Part shown: positions 36,904-51,000 of the stretch, piece after piece
Layout: every line of letters starts with the position of its first letter
Numbering within the stretch: position 1 is the stretch's first letter
Origin: Onchocerca volvulus
Taxonomy: Eukaryota; Nematoda; Chromadorea; Rhabditida; Onchocercidae
NCBI GenBank assembly: GCA_000499405.2
Contig: HG738137.1
Location: 1,488,001 to 1,552,000, forward strand
Reading direction: 5' to 3'
Length of the DNA: 64,000 nucleotides
The notes under the pieces: generated by a model
What the model saw: the letters and a program-made list of their open reading frames with translations, nothing else
Database searches by the model: none
What the model was told of the DNA's origin: nothing
Made by a program: the position numbers and the translations under genes

Positions 36904-39900
36904 ATGACTATGATCAATGGAACCGATGCGGTTGGCTCTGTGGTTAATGAAGGTTGGTTTGTCTTCTTTCATTAACGAAATCTGAAGCACATTTTTCTTA
37001 TATACGATATATACTTGATGAACAAAAGATGACATGCTCATTTTGCTTAAACAAATTCTCCGGCTATATAATTGTCTAGTATTGAAACAAGTCCGAATGC
37101 TGAGTGATTTAATAAGGAAACTTCGGAAATAATATGGAAGAATGATTATTAGTACTATTATGTTTTCATATTATGATTTCTATATCACCGTTTTCTTTTT
37201 GAACTTATCAGCTGTTCATCTGTCACTTGGAAAAATTGTTTGATATTTCCTCAGGAAAATCTTCACAAAAACCATGGAAACTACCGGCAGTAGAGCCATC
37301 TCCCCAACTTTATTTATACAATAGCTTCACCCGGAAGAAAGAACTTTTTGTGCCACTGAAGTCTAAGCAGGTTAGCATTCTTGCCTATTATTTACGTAGA
37401 TTATTTTTCGTTTTCATCTTTTTTTTTTTCAAATTTTATCAAATATTGAAAAAAATTAAGGTGAAATGGTACATTTGTGGACCTACGGTATATGATTCCT
37501 CACATATTGGGCATGCACGAGCTTATCTTTCTTTCGATATTCTGCGACGTGTTTTGCAAGATTACTTTGGTTATGACATACAGTATATAATGAATATAAC
37601 AGATATTGATGACAAAATTATCAAGAGGTAAATTATTATTTTTCCCTGATTCGGTGAATCCCTTGTATTTATGAGAATGGTTTACAGAACTGAGATTTCA
37701 GGGCTCGTCAACTTCATCTGTTAGGGAATTATCTTTCTGGAAAATTTGGTGAACTTTCAATGACCAAGGTTATTGAGGACACTCTGTCAGCATTGGATCA
37801 ATTCAAGAGCAAATGTGTTAAAGAAACTGATCCAGATAAAAAGAGAATGTTAGCTGATATGGTAAAGCACAGATTAAGATAAAATTCTTGGATTTATTCT
37901 CTTTTATGTAATAATGATTAAAGAATCAAAAAGGGATTTTTCAATATTATATGAAAAGTGGATTGGAATCATCTACTCACTCACGTAGTTTAATAGTTTT
38001 ATCCGTTCCTTAATCATTATGTTCAGAAATGTGTAACGTTTTAATGAAATAATGTTCTTGAAAATCAGTTTAATTTTGCAGTGTGCAGATGTGAATATTG
38101 CTGTGAAAAAATTAGAAAATTCTTTACTGCAATTAGAAAAGCAAGACATGGAGAAGTCGAAGAATGAACTGTTGGATGCAGCAAAAGATGTTCTCGCGGA
38201 TTGGTTGGATTCGCTTCATAAACAGACAGTGAGCGACTTGGCTGTCTTTGATAGCCTTGCTAAGAAGTTAGCATTTTTTAGTTTCTTTGATTGTGCTAAA
38301 AGAATGAAATAATTTAATACATTTAAACTTTTAAAATTGTGCTAAAATTTAATTTCAAGAAAAAATGGTCGATTAATCGAATTTAGATATGAAAATGAAT
38401 TTCTTCACGATATGGCTTGCTTAAATGTGCTTCCACCAACTATTTTGACTCGGGTTTCTGAATATATTCCTGAAATTATTGCATACGTAGAGAAAATAAT
38501 AGATAATGGTTATGGATATGTCACCAAAGATGGTTCGGTTAGTTTTTATGTTGAAACATTTTTTCTACTTATTTATTTTTTCGTTTATTCATTATTTGTT
38601 TTCTCATTTATGTATTTAATTATCTTCTCTTTTTTTCCTCTCTCTCTCTTGCTCTTTCTATATGTATGTATATAAAAGATGAATAAGTTGACAAGATAAG
38701 GATTTTTTTCAGCCTTACCATTTGTCTAAAACTTTTTCAGGTTTATTTCGATACGATGAAGTTTGATAATAGTGAGAAGCATAATTATTGCAAATTGGTA
38801 CCAGAAGCATTTGCTGATAATGAACAACTGATGAAAAATATGCGGGAAAGTGAGGGAGATTTAAGTATGGGCAACTTAGAAGTCAGTATTTGTGATTTAT
38901 AATTTTAACATGTATGTTATCAATTGTTATAAAAGCATGACCATGAATTATTTCATCAATTCTTTTTCAGAACAAAAAAAATGTTACTGATTTTGCGCTA
39001 TGGAAAGCCTCGAAAGACGGTGAACCGTACTGGAATAGTCCTTGGGGGAAAGGTAAAAATTTTAGAATTTTAATATGCTTACTAATATTCTTTTTTATGT
39101 TTATTTCAGTGTGCATAGCGCTGACTTGCTTTATATGTAATGAACACCATCAGTTCTGTTGATGCATAAAACGTATTTTGTTTCAGGTCGGCCAGGTTGG
39201 CATATCGAGTGCTCAGCAATGAGTTCGAAAATCTGCGGCTCTTCTTTGGATATTCATGCTGGTGGTTTCGATTTGAAATTCCCACATCACGATAATGAAA
39301 TAGCTCAGGTAATAATCCTGCTTTAGGAAATTTTTATTATGAAAACATAATTTTTGCTATTCGTATTCAAATTTCATATTCCGATTATTTTATCCTCCAG
39401 ATTCGGGAAACGAAAATTTATAAGCAAATTTCCGAGACTGAAAATTCTTTTCATCCTTGAAGATTCTGTTTTAATATTTGGAATTTTCATTCATATTTAT
39501 TTTTCTTTGAAAATAGAATAAAAAGCACAATATGATAAGTCGTTGATTCATTTCACTCATTCATGTCGTCATCTTTCAGGTGGAAGCTTATTATGATATT
39601 GAGAATTGGGTCAACTACTTTCTACACTGTGGCTCGCTTCGAATCGCTGGTTTAAAAATGTCTAAAAGCCTTAAAAATTTCATAACAATTCGCGAAGCGT
39701 TGAAAGATTATTCATCACGACAGTTAAGGATATTATTTCTAATGCATAATTGGAATGATGTTCTTGATTATAGGTTAGTTTGATTTAAGAGTTAGGCATT
39801 AAAATTCGCAGGATTAAAGTTCTTTTGTTGTTGTTTTGTTTATAAATTCAGACAATTTCAGCACTGCTTCAATGGAAAGAGCTTTACAGTTCGAAAAGAT

Positions 39901-42035
39901 CGCTAGCGAATTTTTCTTGCTTATTAAGGACTATTTGCGAAAGCATTATAAATCGAACAGTAGTGAGGTGAGTATCGTTAGTTAAATGGTCGATCGCTGG
40001 TAAATAAGATAATTTTGCATATGTAAGGAAATTATTTGTTATATTTGTAATCTTCCAAAACTCAATTTCTTTTAAGAGCTATCAAAAATATGATGATCGG
40101 GAATTACTTTTCGTTGATGATTTTTGCAAAATCAAAACTGAAATCAATATGGCACTTTGTGATTCGGTCGATACACGAACGGTAATTGAAAAATTGCGGG
40201 AATTAATTGCCATAGGAAATGCTTACATCAATGAAATGGTTAATATTTTATTAGTTGTACAATTCAATAATATTTCAAAACATTATAATATTAATGAATT
40301 GACTGATAACTTTCGGTAAATTTTTTGCGTATCAGTCTTCTTTTCATTTTAAATTGAATACATCGTGAAACATAATCAAACACCTTATCTTAAACGAATG
40401 AAATCAGTATTTGTAATGCTAAACAGAAGATCGATTATGGCAAGATAAGTAAGTAAATATTATGCATAAAAAAGCATGAGTACTTAATTATGAAATGATT
40501 ATAATGGTGAAATTAAATTTAATTTGATGCTACCAGAATTTGAGTTTTACATTTTTTATTGGGATTTTCTCGTTTTAATATTCTGGTTTCAGGAGAAAAA
40601 GAATAGCATTCCAAATTGCTTGTTACTGCGAAATGTTGCTTTATACATAACATGGTTGCTGAAAATATTTGGTGTTGTACCCCAAAATGTTGATATTGGT
40701 TTTCCAGTAGAGCAAAAGTTTGGTTGATTCGTTAATTTGATATGAGTATAGAGATTTTTTTTTCAATTATGTAATACTCTTTATTCAGTGGAACGTCGAG
40801 CCGTGATGTTTCGAATGCATCCAAAGAGGAATTGCTAATGCCATATCTAACGGCGCTTGTCGATTTCCGTGAAAATGTTCGAAAAGTGGCTCGTGAACAA
40901 AAAATCATTGAAATCCTGGAAGTAGGCTTTGGATTTTTCCTTGTTTGATTAAGTAAATTCGTGACTGAAATTACATGCAAGTATACATGATTATTGACTT
41001 ACATTTCATACAGAAATTATAGTGAAAAATCTTTTTTTTTGGGAATGCGATAGGTTACGAGATGAAGTCCTGCCAGAATTGGGTGTAAGACTTGAGGATC
41101 GAAGTGCACAAACATGTGTGAAACTTGTTGATAGAGAAACTCTGCTGCGGGAACAACAACAAAAACGAGTTATTGAAGCTGCAAAAGAGGAGGTTATTTC
41201 TGAAATTACTACAAAAGTATTTCGATTTAAAGACTTGTAAATAGCTTCGATTTGCAGCTTTACGTTCGAATTTATTCCAGTTTCACTGCTTCATCTAACT
41301 GATGCTATCATATAATATTTTTGTGAAATTTTAATAGTTCTTTAAACACTAAGTTCTGTGTCCAGGAAAAACACCGAAAACAATGCGAAAAAGCGGCAAA
41401 GGAAGCATCGAAAAGTATACCACCTTGGGAAATGTTTAAGCAAGGTAAAGAGGCTGAAAAATTCTTGAAATACGATGATAAGGGTATACCGACGCATCTT
41501 GCTAGCGGTGAAGAAATCTCGAAGAAGCAACGGAAAAAGCTGGAGAAGTTATACGAAACACAACAGAAAAATTATGAACAGGTTCATTTCTTCGAGAACT
41601 TATAATTCCTCGACTTAGATAGACAAAAAACGCATTTCATATACTTCCGACTGATTTATTATATTATCTTTGTCTTCATTTATACTTGAAGACTTATATA
41701 TCACCTTGAAACAACTTATTATATAGGTCTTTACAGTATTGTGGTTTATTTAGACTGCGTGTTATATAGAAGTGTTAAAATTTGATTAATAATTGAAATC
41801 TTTTTTGTGAGCAAATGAGCAGTAGGAAGAGAAGATACGTTTCCTTCACTGATCGTTACTTTGTTGATGATTCTTATTTATTCGACAGTAGTAACATTTA
41901 TCTGATAGTTTGTTTAATTGATTTTCGTATAAGTTTTTTTAGCGAATTTTCCCGAAGTTAGAATGAGCAAAAATGTATTTATGTGATATACTTGATTGTT
42001 ATTTTCAGGTTGCTCATGAATTATCTTCAAAATAA
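36904..42035 (+). CDS. cars-1: Cysteinyl-tRNA synthetase, cytosolic
   Basis: Class I synthetase that charges tRNA-Cys. Seventeen exons give about 761 residues (human about 748): 36904-36952, 37255-37370, 37461-37627, 37702-37861, 38082-38266, 38387-38537, 38741-38881, 38971-39052, 39187-39308, 39580-39773, 39862-39967, 40077-40238, 40593-40717, 40789-40921, 41043-41192, 41366-41581 and 42009-42035. C61 (ICGPTVYD), C in WHIECSAMS and HH in FPHHDNE fit the Zn site. HIGH is at 70-73 (HIGHARAY) and KMSKS at 417-421. Other marks are [39 protein letters not shown] [19 protein letters not shown] and the eukaryotic tail ([32 protein letters not shown]). Oddities are a weak donor (GTTTGG) after 40717 and an acceptor that reads GG at 41041-41042. 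Start chosen as [11 protein letters not shown], which joins in frame. Confidence 0.93.
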
Positions 42036-45000
42036 ATTATTGCCTCAGAATATATGTTTTATGACGAGCTGTCTATGTAACTCGTCATAAAATTTTGCAA
42101 GATATCATTATTTGCTTGGAGAAATTTTTCTCTATTTTAATTAAAGAACTTTTTCAATTCCTGTGATCTGAATTTCTAATTCCAAATAATAGTTACTTGT
42201 CTTGAATTTTCTGTAGTTCCATGAGATAAGCTGGAATAAATTAGAGAGGAAGAAATATGAAAGTACAAGTTAAACATGTAGTTTGGAATGAGAAGTATTG
42301 TTGTATTCTATGGTTGATATGCTTTTTTAGCGAAAAGCCATTCTTTGCATTGTTTTATTGTAACGATTTTTCTTTTTGTGATATATGACTTTGTTATGCT
42401 TCTATATCTATTTTGGGTATGGAAATAAAATTTTGGGATGAACAAATTAGTTTGCAATATTAAATGGTTTCACATAATTATTCAAAGATCTTCCTGGATC
42501 TTTGTAAACAGTTTTTTTTTAGTCGGAAAATGTTTATGTTGTTCGATCTGTTGGTCGAGAAATTATTTGTATGATTTCGGGGGGAAATTTCTGGAATGTT
42601 GTATCTTGGCTTGTAGTTTGTGAGTTGGAAATCGTTTCTTCTCACTATTGTGAATCGGCTAAATCATCAATAGACTTTATTGACTTTATATGGTATTATA
42701 TACAGTATTGCATTTATACAGTGATAAGGATTAAATGAACAATACACTATAAATAATAAAAGATACTAACGATCGTTTGAGTGCTCACTACGTTATCATA
42801 CTTTTTTTTGTGGCTGTTTTCTTACCGCTTCACCATTTCCGTCGTCGAAGCCGTCTTCGAAATTGATCTGGAATTGAAATGCTACTGATATTGATTTGAA
42901 AATACTGCTTCCGTTGAAGATACTGCTGCTGAAGAACTGAACCAAAGACCTAATCTCATTGGCTCGAAATGCTCCTTTTTATATGATTAAATCCTGATTT
43001 TGTAACATGTGGTGATTTACAATTCGTTAGGAAATGTACAAAAGCATTAATCCTTACAGTATTCCACGCAACTAACACGTTTTACAACCTTTTAGACAAC
43101 TCAAATGAACTTTCTTAGCAGATTAAAAAATGAGAGAACAAAGATCATTGTGCCGCGATGTGGGTAAATGGCTTACATGTCTAAGAAATATCACAGGATT
43201 CCTACTGTAATTAATTATGTTGGCATTTTGGTTTTACCGACACTGTTAGAACTCAAAAAGTACTCAAATAGGGGAGGACAGCTTAGTATAAGGTAAAAAT
43301 CTTACTACTCGTAGCAATGAATTCGAGTTTTTCAATTAAATTTTTAGTTCAATTCCATCTTCTCTGTAGACTTATATTAATCCGTTTCACTTAATTGTTA
43401 TTTTTAATTTCTGCTAAGGATAAGAAAATTGTATTATCAGGCCAGAATATATTACTAGACTAAACTATATTGTTAATTCTCGAAAAAGAAAAAAAAAAAG
43501 AATATCTAGGGAAATGTAGTTATATATAGAATATTCGGTTAACGAAGAGTAAATTTCAATTTATCAACTAATTTATATAATATTTCGATCACGATGAATG
43601 ATGGATAAATTGCTCGTTTGCCGATAATTTCGATTTAATAATTTGTTAATAATCACTTTTGTTATGTAGTAATTTTATTAGATCTCCAATTTCAAGAAGT
43701 TTGCAGAAATATCGGTAGCTTAAATAAAAGTGATAGTAACCAAAATTAAATCAAATTTGATTTACTGCAAAAAGAAATGAATATTTTTTTTGTTTTTTGG
43801 GTGAAGATGTGAAAATGCCGAATTTTTTTTCTTTTTTTGATAATAGAAAAAATGATGATTGTTGCATAAAATGAACAGTTCAATAATTTTTTTCTAATAA
43901 AATAAAAGATGTACGATTGTTATACTTGATGAAATTTAAATTTCCAAAATCATTTTTTAAAGTTTTTTTCTCCCGGAAAAATTTCATTTGAGAGAAAAAA
44001 TATGGTAACTTGACAAGTAGTGAAGACAAAAAAAAGGAAGAACTATTTAGCAGTAGTAATTCTGTATAAGGACAAGAAACTTTGCATTCAAATTTAGAAG
44101 TGAACTTATGCAATCCAAAGATTTGGCATAAAAAACATATAAATGGTCGAATGTTAATGTCTCCGTTGATCAACGAATACGATTAAGCATTGTAAATGAG
44201 TTTATTAGTGGAATTAAAAAATATTCAACAAAATATTCAACACTAAAATAATGAAATGAAACGGACCGGAATGTTGAAATTGAAGAAAACCCTAATGAAA
44301 GAAAATTCGCAAGATGAAAACACGTAAGATTTACGAATAAGTAATATGGGTATCATAGTATTAATTTATATTTCAAAATTCGTAGTAATAATATTAATTC
44401 ATATTTCAGAAAAAAACTTGTAGACAAATTAGGTATTGTAAACTTGATGTATGTGAAATGAAAAAGGAGAATAAGGCATAAAGTAATAAATGTTAAAATA
44501 TATAAGCTTCTTGTCACAATAATTCAGTATTGAGCAAAATTCTACTTTAAAAAAATTTTTTTTCAAATATTTAATATCTTTACTTTTATTTAAAAAAATA
44601 AAAACCCCATTGGATTTTTGATCATAAATCATTGAAAATTTCTCCATTTTTTTGTTTTCTTTTTTTTCTGCCAGTTCTTCTTGAAAATTTTAAAGTTATG
44701 GGATTTTTTCTTTTTTTCGAAAAGCTATTTTATTCAAGATTTCTAATGTGATGTAATGTATAAGAAAATGAGAAAAATTAATACCATATTTCTAATTGTG
44801 GGACATGAAATTTTTGGTTATTTTTGTCTTCTATCATATTTTTTATTGTTTTGTGCTAAATTATTTAAATATATGTTATTGATTTTTTTCTTTCACCTTT
44901 TTTTTTCTGTTCTTTTTCCTCTTCCCGCTCATTTTTTTCCTTCTATTTTTATGAGATTGATCGGTGATTGAGCAGAAATTAATAATTTACTATTTTTTGA

Positions 45001-48000
45001 ATATGACTGCAAATTAAACAGATAACTGTTCTAGCAATGCAAATCTTTTTTTCATTTTTCGTCTTTACTTCAAAAAATGATTTTCTTTTTTTTTTTTTTT
45101 CTGAAAAATTTCAAAAAACTCATCAAAAACAACGCACTTAGGTCCGTTTCATCGATTTCAGTGAAATGACCCAATCGGAAGATTCAGTAATCTTTTTCTT
45201 TTTTTGTCCGCTTCTCCTTACTTTCTTTTAGGATGATTTTAAATAAATTGAATGACTTGAACAAATGGATGAATTTAATTCCTTTTTGCGGTTTCTTTTC
45301 AAACGGTAACATAAAAGACAAGATTTCTTTCATTTTGTAAGGAAAAACGTCCGGAATTTTCATAAAGTCATTTAAATTTAAAATTACTGCCCATAAATTA
45401 TTGATTGCAAGAAAATTTACTGCATCTTCTGCATATTTTAACTAATTAAATCATTGAAGTTAAACGTGAGACAAAGAATTCGGAAATATTTTTCAAATTA
45501 AAAAAAAAAAAAGGTGAGAAAGAAAACGGTTACTTTTTTTCGAGTTGAATTAAAATTTTATTGATGTGTTTTTTAAAAAACATGCTACTGCAAAAGATAT
45601 GAAGCAAAGAAAGGTTAAGATGAAATGCATATAAATTAACCGAAAAAATTCCTTTCTATGCTCCAATTTTTGGAGGGAAAAAATAGGATGAAGATTTAAA
45701 TATTTATATTATTTGATTAGAAATTATGTATTGGAAATTTCGATTTTAAAATTGCGGGATTTTGATTTATTTTAGTGAAATTTAAATATAAATTTCAAAA
45801 GTTCAGTTATTTACTCGAAATTCTAAAGTTCAACTTTTTTATTTTCGAAATATCAAATACAATCCAATTCCATTCATTTATTATATATTTTATACAAGTT
45901 AAAGGTGAAGCAAATTTTATTTTCTATTTTATACAGTGGAGAAAGAAAGGAATTTACTGTAATTTGATATTAAATATCCCGTCTGTCTGTCCAAAAGACA
46001 TATCCTCTTGTTTCCGGATGGATACTGTAGATAGGTTCTTGAAACATAACCATTAGCTATAATGATTTTCAGGTGGCTTGATGAAAAAACTAATAATGTC
46101 TTCTTAGAATTTCATTATCTTTTATCAGTCATTATTATCTTTGTTATTATCATTAGCCATTAATCTAATCAACATCACCATATGACAAACGCTAGTTATC
46201 ACTCTTATCATTACCAATAGTTTTGATAGTTTTTGCTAAGAATATATTTTTTCTTTTATTCTCCATAAAATTGATTTTTGCCAAATTTTTTCTCCAGATA
46301 ATATTATCAGTTCATCTTTAATATGACCATTGGACAAATTGAAGATTTTTCTCAAGATTATGCAAATTAGAATTAATGTCTAGATTTACGCAAGATTTTC
46401 AGATAAAATTTTTAAAGAATGGGTGAAGATGAAATTGCTCATTATATCTAGTAGTGAAATTTTTTGCAACCTTCCAATTTTTTCAAATAAATTTTTTGAA
46501 ATTTCAATGGACACATATCTACACTCTCTCATTGGAAAGTGCTAATTAATTTTATTCAATTCTTTTTTATATTATATTTTTGATGTTTAAAAATAACTCG
46601 TGGGGTGAAAATGAGAAAGTTTTTTCCTATTAAATTTTATTTTTGGAGATTTTTTTCTCTTTTTTACCCTTCCTTTAATTAATATTTTTTTGAGGATGTA
46701 TTTCTGAATTATTAAATTCCAGTTTGTTTTTGTCATATTTTCCAGGATTTCTATTACTAAAAATTCTTATAACTTCATAAATTTTTATTTGAAATCAGCA
46801 ACTACTTATTTTTCCAACTACAATGGCTTAATTAAAAACAAATATTTCCATAATCTTTCAATGAAAGCAACAAGAAAAAAAGCCAGTGAAAACTTAATTA
46901 GCGACTTATAATAATTAGTTGTGAAGTTGCGTATCGAATCAAATATCAGTTCTTATTGATTGATTCTTGGATTGCTGAATCACGAAGTAAAGGATCTTCT
47001 ACTTCACATTTCTCGAGTTTTCCTGCTGTTTTATTAGTAACACTAATTATATCACTTAATGACAAATGATATCGTTTGAAGCATTACTAAGTTTAATTTC
47101 ACATTTCAGAACATCGAGAAACAGCCTTTTAAGATAAGATATGACTGCCAACTTTGATACTAGTAATCTGGAATAAGAGATAAAATGTCATATGCAAAAA
47201 AGATGAAAATACTAACAGGTCCTATTATAGTTATATTACATAACATTGCAATCTACAAAGATTAAGTTTATTAAGAAAATGCTTCTATGAATTTCCACAT
47301 TATCAATAAAAATTCTAAAAATTTTTGTACTAATAGCTGCTCTAATATAATTTTATCAATAAGATATTATAAATTCTGTTACAAATCAAAATTTTAAATT
47401 TTAAACTATTTTGTTTTTAGAAATGAATTTTGGCTGGGAATTTGGATATTATTTCAATATTGAAGTCACTTATTTAATTAAGTAATTTGCTGATTTCAAA
47501 GTTGAATGTTTTATGCTTTCATGCTTACTTGAATTTCAAAAAACTCTTTTAAAAATAAATTTATCAGCTAGTGAAGGAAAAAAAGTTTCTTCCTTTTTTA
47601 TGCTTTGAAGTTTTCTGCTTTAATTCTCAAAATATTTTAAGTTTAAAAGACATTTCCTGGGAAATTTTCGATCATATTTTATCTAGCAAAACAGAGAAAA
47701 GAATTGAAAGGCACAGAAAAAAAAGATGAATCTACAAATAACAAACTATGCCAAGAAATATTCATCCAAACAAAGCTCAGAGTTTCAAAAATATTTTAAA
47801 ACCTATCAAATTTCTAACCTAAAAAAAATAACAATTGAAATGAGAATGCTACGCAATTTTTTGAAATATTTAATAAATTGTCAAATAATTCGATAATTTA
47901 TGTTAAATTATTTACTTAAAAATGTGAAGAAAAAAAAAAGCTTCAAATAAATTACATCAAGAATGATTAAAAGAAAAAAAAAAAAGAGAAAACTGAAGTT

Positions 48001-48078
48001 TTTCATCCTTTCATATGATACATTTGATTAACATCATTGAATTTCTATTTATTATTTAAATTAAATATTTCAATTTAT
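42036..48078. other. Long convergent intergenic region between CARS and the calcium-channel gene
   Basis: 6 kb, strongly AT-rich. AATAAA overlaps the CARS stop codon (42031-42036). A putative solo LTR lies at 42619-43242. I see no other exon, RNA gene or repeat. The open frames at 43880-44173, 44429-44647 and 44756-44971 are low-complexity. Confidence 0.5.
42619..43242 (-). mobile_element. Putative solo LTR
   Basis: Plus strand TGTGAGTTGGAAATCG to TTTTACCGACA, 624 bases, higher in GC than its surroundings. On the minus strand ATCATATAAAAAGGAGC near 42983 resembles the promoter box of the other LTRs, and the edges TGT...CCGACA match them. No clear target-site duplication was found, so this is tentative. 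Confidence 0.45.
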
Positions 48079-51000
48079 TTAGTAAGGATAATTACGATGA
48101 GATTCGTAAGTATTATCATGATGAAAATCTTCCTCATCATATTCATCGAAACCATGCGTATCTTCACGTTGTAGCATTGGTTTTTGAGTTTGAGACGTAT
48201 TTTGAATCGGTGCTGATGATTCAGGTAGATCTTGATGATGTCCGGAATTCTGGACAAATTGCTCGACATGTTGTATCTATATAAAAACTTTTTTTTTTCA
48301 AAATTTTTTATAAAAAATATATAAGTATAACAAAAAGTATTTTAATCTTTGTGCTATTTAATTGGAGGAGCATTTTAAATTCGAATTTCAGTCCGAAAAA
48401 TCCTTATCTATATTTTAGTAATAATTCAGCAACTATAGATTACCTAATTACTTTTCAATATAGATCAGCTAGATCGGATATTTGAAATTCTTTAAACGCC
48501 GATCGATAATTCAATGAAAGTTAACTTTAGCTTAAAATAAGCTACGACGAAGTGACCAAAACTAATGATGAAAACTGAAGCTATCGATAAGTAAGCAAAA
48601 GTAACATGAAGAATCAGAGAGCAATTTTGGTAATAAAAATTAAAAGATAAATTGGATTAAGTATAATTTTGTTTAGGCAAATTAATTGAGCTTTAATTTG
48701 AATTCAAATTAATTAAAAATTAAAACTGGATCGATAACATTCGGGTCAAAAAGTGCCAAATAATGAAATAAAAGAAAATGACAAGTATAAGCGAATATAA
48801 AAAAATAAAGATTTTTTTCTATGCCAACAAATATAATTTACAGCTTCATGGAATGTTTCGATATATTTTACTTAACTTTTCTAAAAAACTGAAAAAAATG
48901 GATAAAATAATGCTTTTCATTTTAGATCTATTAAAAGTAATACTTTACAATATTTTCATGAATTGTTTTCTGTTTCAAAAAATTGTAAAAAATTTTGACA
49001 AATAAAAATCTAATATTTGAAAATGAGAAATTTTTTTTATTTACCTCTCTCAAAATTTCAGTTTTTAAAACAAATCTGAAACGTTTTTTGAAAAAAAAAA
49101 AATCAATTCTCAACTTTTAATGTTGTGGTAATTGATGAAGAAATATGAAAAAAAAAAAAAAAGGGATAAATTTTATGAATTTGTCTTACACAAATAAAGT
49201 ATATTTGCTTCCTTACCTTATTTCATGAATTATTTAATATTTCATTGAACAAATTTATTATTTATGACTTTATGAGATGTTTCATTTTCATTTTTCCTGA
49301 TTCAATTCCTTCCATAGGTAATTATCAAAATCAAAATTTAAAATTTTACCGATGGAAGAGTTCGTTGCTGCTGCGAATTTTTTTGTCGCATCGATGATGA
49401 CATATTCATATTCGATGAATTAACCACTGATGTCATTGATCCTGCCGGTTGTCCCGTTTCTAAATTATATTGCCATAATAGTTCGATTTACTTATCACAA
49501 TTAATCATAATATATTTTAAACTAAATTTTATAAATTCGATCGTTAACTAATACGGGGTAAATAATAATTATCATGAAAAATTCAGGGCTAATTTTGCAA
49601 GCTTTCTTGAGATTGATTCTAGTTTGAAATGAAAAAGAAAAAAAAAGTTTTGTAATTTTCATAAAGTTTCTGTTTTAAATTTCACTGATTTTTTATTCAT
49701 CCTACAATAGCTTGATTTAGTTCTCAAACGAATTTGATTTGAATTCTCATGAAATTTTAAAATTTATGCAATTTGAATTTTTCATAAATGGTCAAACGTA
49801 AGTTATCATTAACCTTGCATTATTTGCGACGGTGTAAACATTGTTGATGGACCGCGATTTTCCATTGGATTACGTTTTATTCGAGGTGGTGATTTAACGG
49901 GTGGATGTGTCGCTCTCCAATATGATTCCATATAATCAGCTAAATGTTCACAAGCATCTTCTAACTGATTCTCATCCAGCAAAACATCAAACATTTCCTG
50001 AAATTGAAGTAAAAAAAAAAAGAGTGATAAGCTAAGTGATAAGCTCTAGCAAATGACAAGTAATAATCTCTAATAAATGATTAAATTGCCATTTAATATT
50101 ATCGGTGAAAAAAAATTTTTTGTAGATTGCAAAGTATAAGTGTAATAGATTTGCTGAATTATTCCAATCATCTTGGTTAATTTCGATAAATAAATTTTCT
50201 AAACTTCGATCATCTCAACTAATTTTTACGAATAAAATTTCATAAAATTTAAAATTTTAGAAACTTTATTTCACAAAAAATTCACACCAAATAGTTTAAC
50301 TTACCACTGGACACTGTGCTAATTTTTCAGCTGCTACCATTTGCACATTCATATTTCGTGTTTGTGATTTATTTCTTGACTTTATAAGCCTTTGAAGAAC
50401 CTTAAATTAAGGATCGAAAAGTCATTCTAAATTATTTGATGTCATCAAATTGATTATTCATTTATTATTTAGTTTTATTATTTGTATATTTCATATAAAA
50501 TAATCGATTTAAAGTATCCATTTGTATCTTTCATAGAATTTTTAAATGATTGATCTTTTTCATATAACAAAAAAATTTTTTTTTTTACTTTTATCTTTTC
50601 CACAACCAATAGATTCACTCATCTTTTATTTTAATTATTTTTTCCGAAAAAAAAAAGTAAAAGGAAAAGTTTCAAAAAAAAAGAAACTAACTTTAGGAGA
50701 ACTAATTTTGATGTATACATGAATTGGTGCAAGCGATGTTTTGGCCAATTGTGACGGATGATTGATTGTGTCACAATCTAACACGACAAGTTGCATGGAT
50801 CGAGCTAATTCAAATATCCTTTCTATTTCCGCCTGAATTTCAGCTGAAAGGAAAAAGGAAAAATGAAAGCCTGCTACTAATAAAAATTGAAACATAAATC
50901 AATAAACCCTACTCTTTAATTTATATCATACTTTGAACGTTTTCTAAGGATATTTAAAAATTTTTGAAACAATTTATTATTACGAATTACGATATTCACT

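Noticed and set aside
48778..49005. Plus-strand frame of 75 residues opposite the calcium-channel gene
   Set aside because: It lies in an intron of the minus-strand gene and is made of AT-rich hydrophobic and lysine codons.
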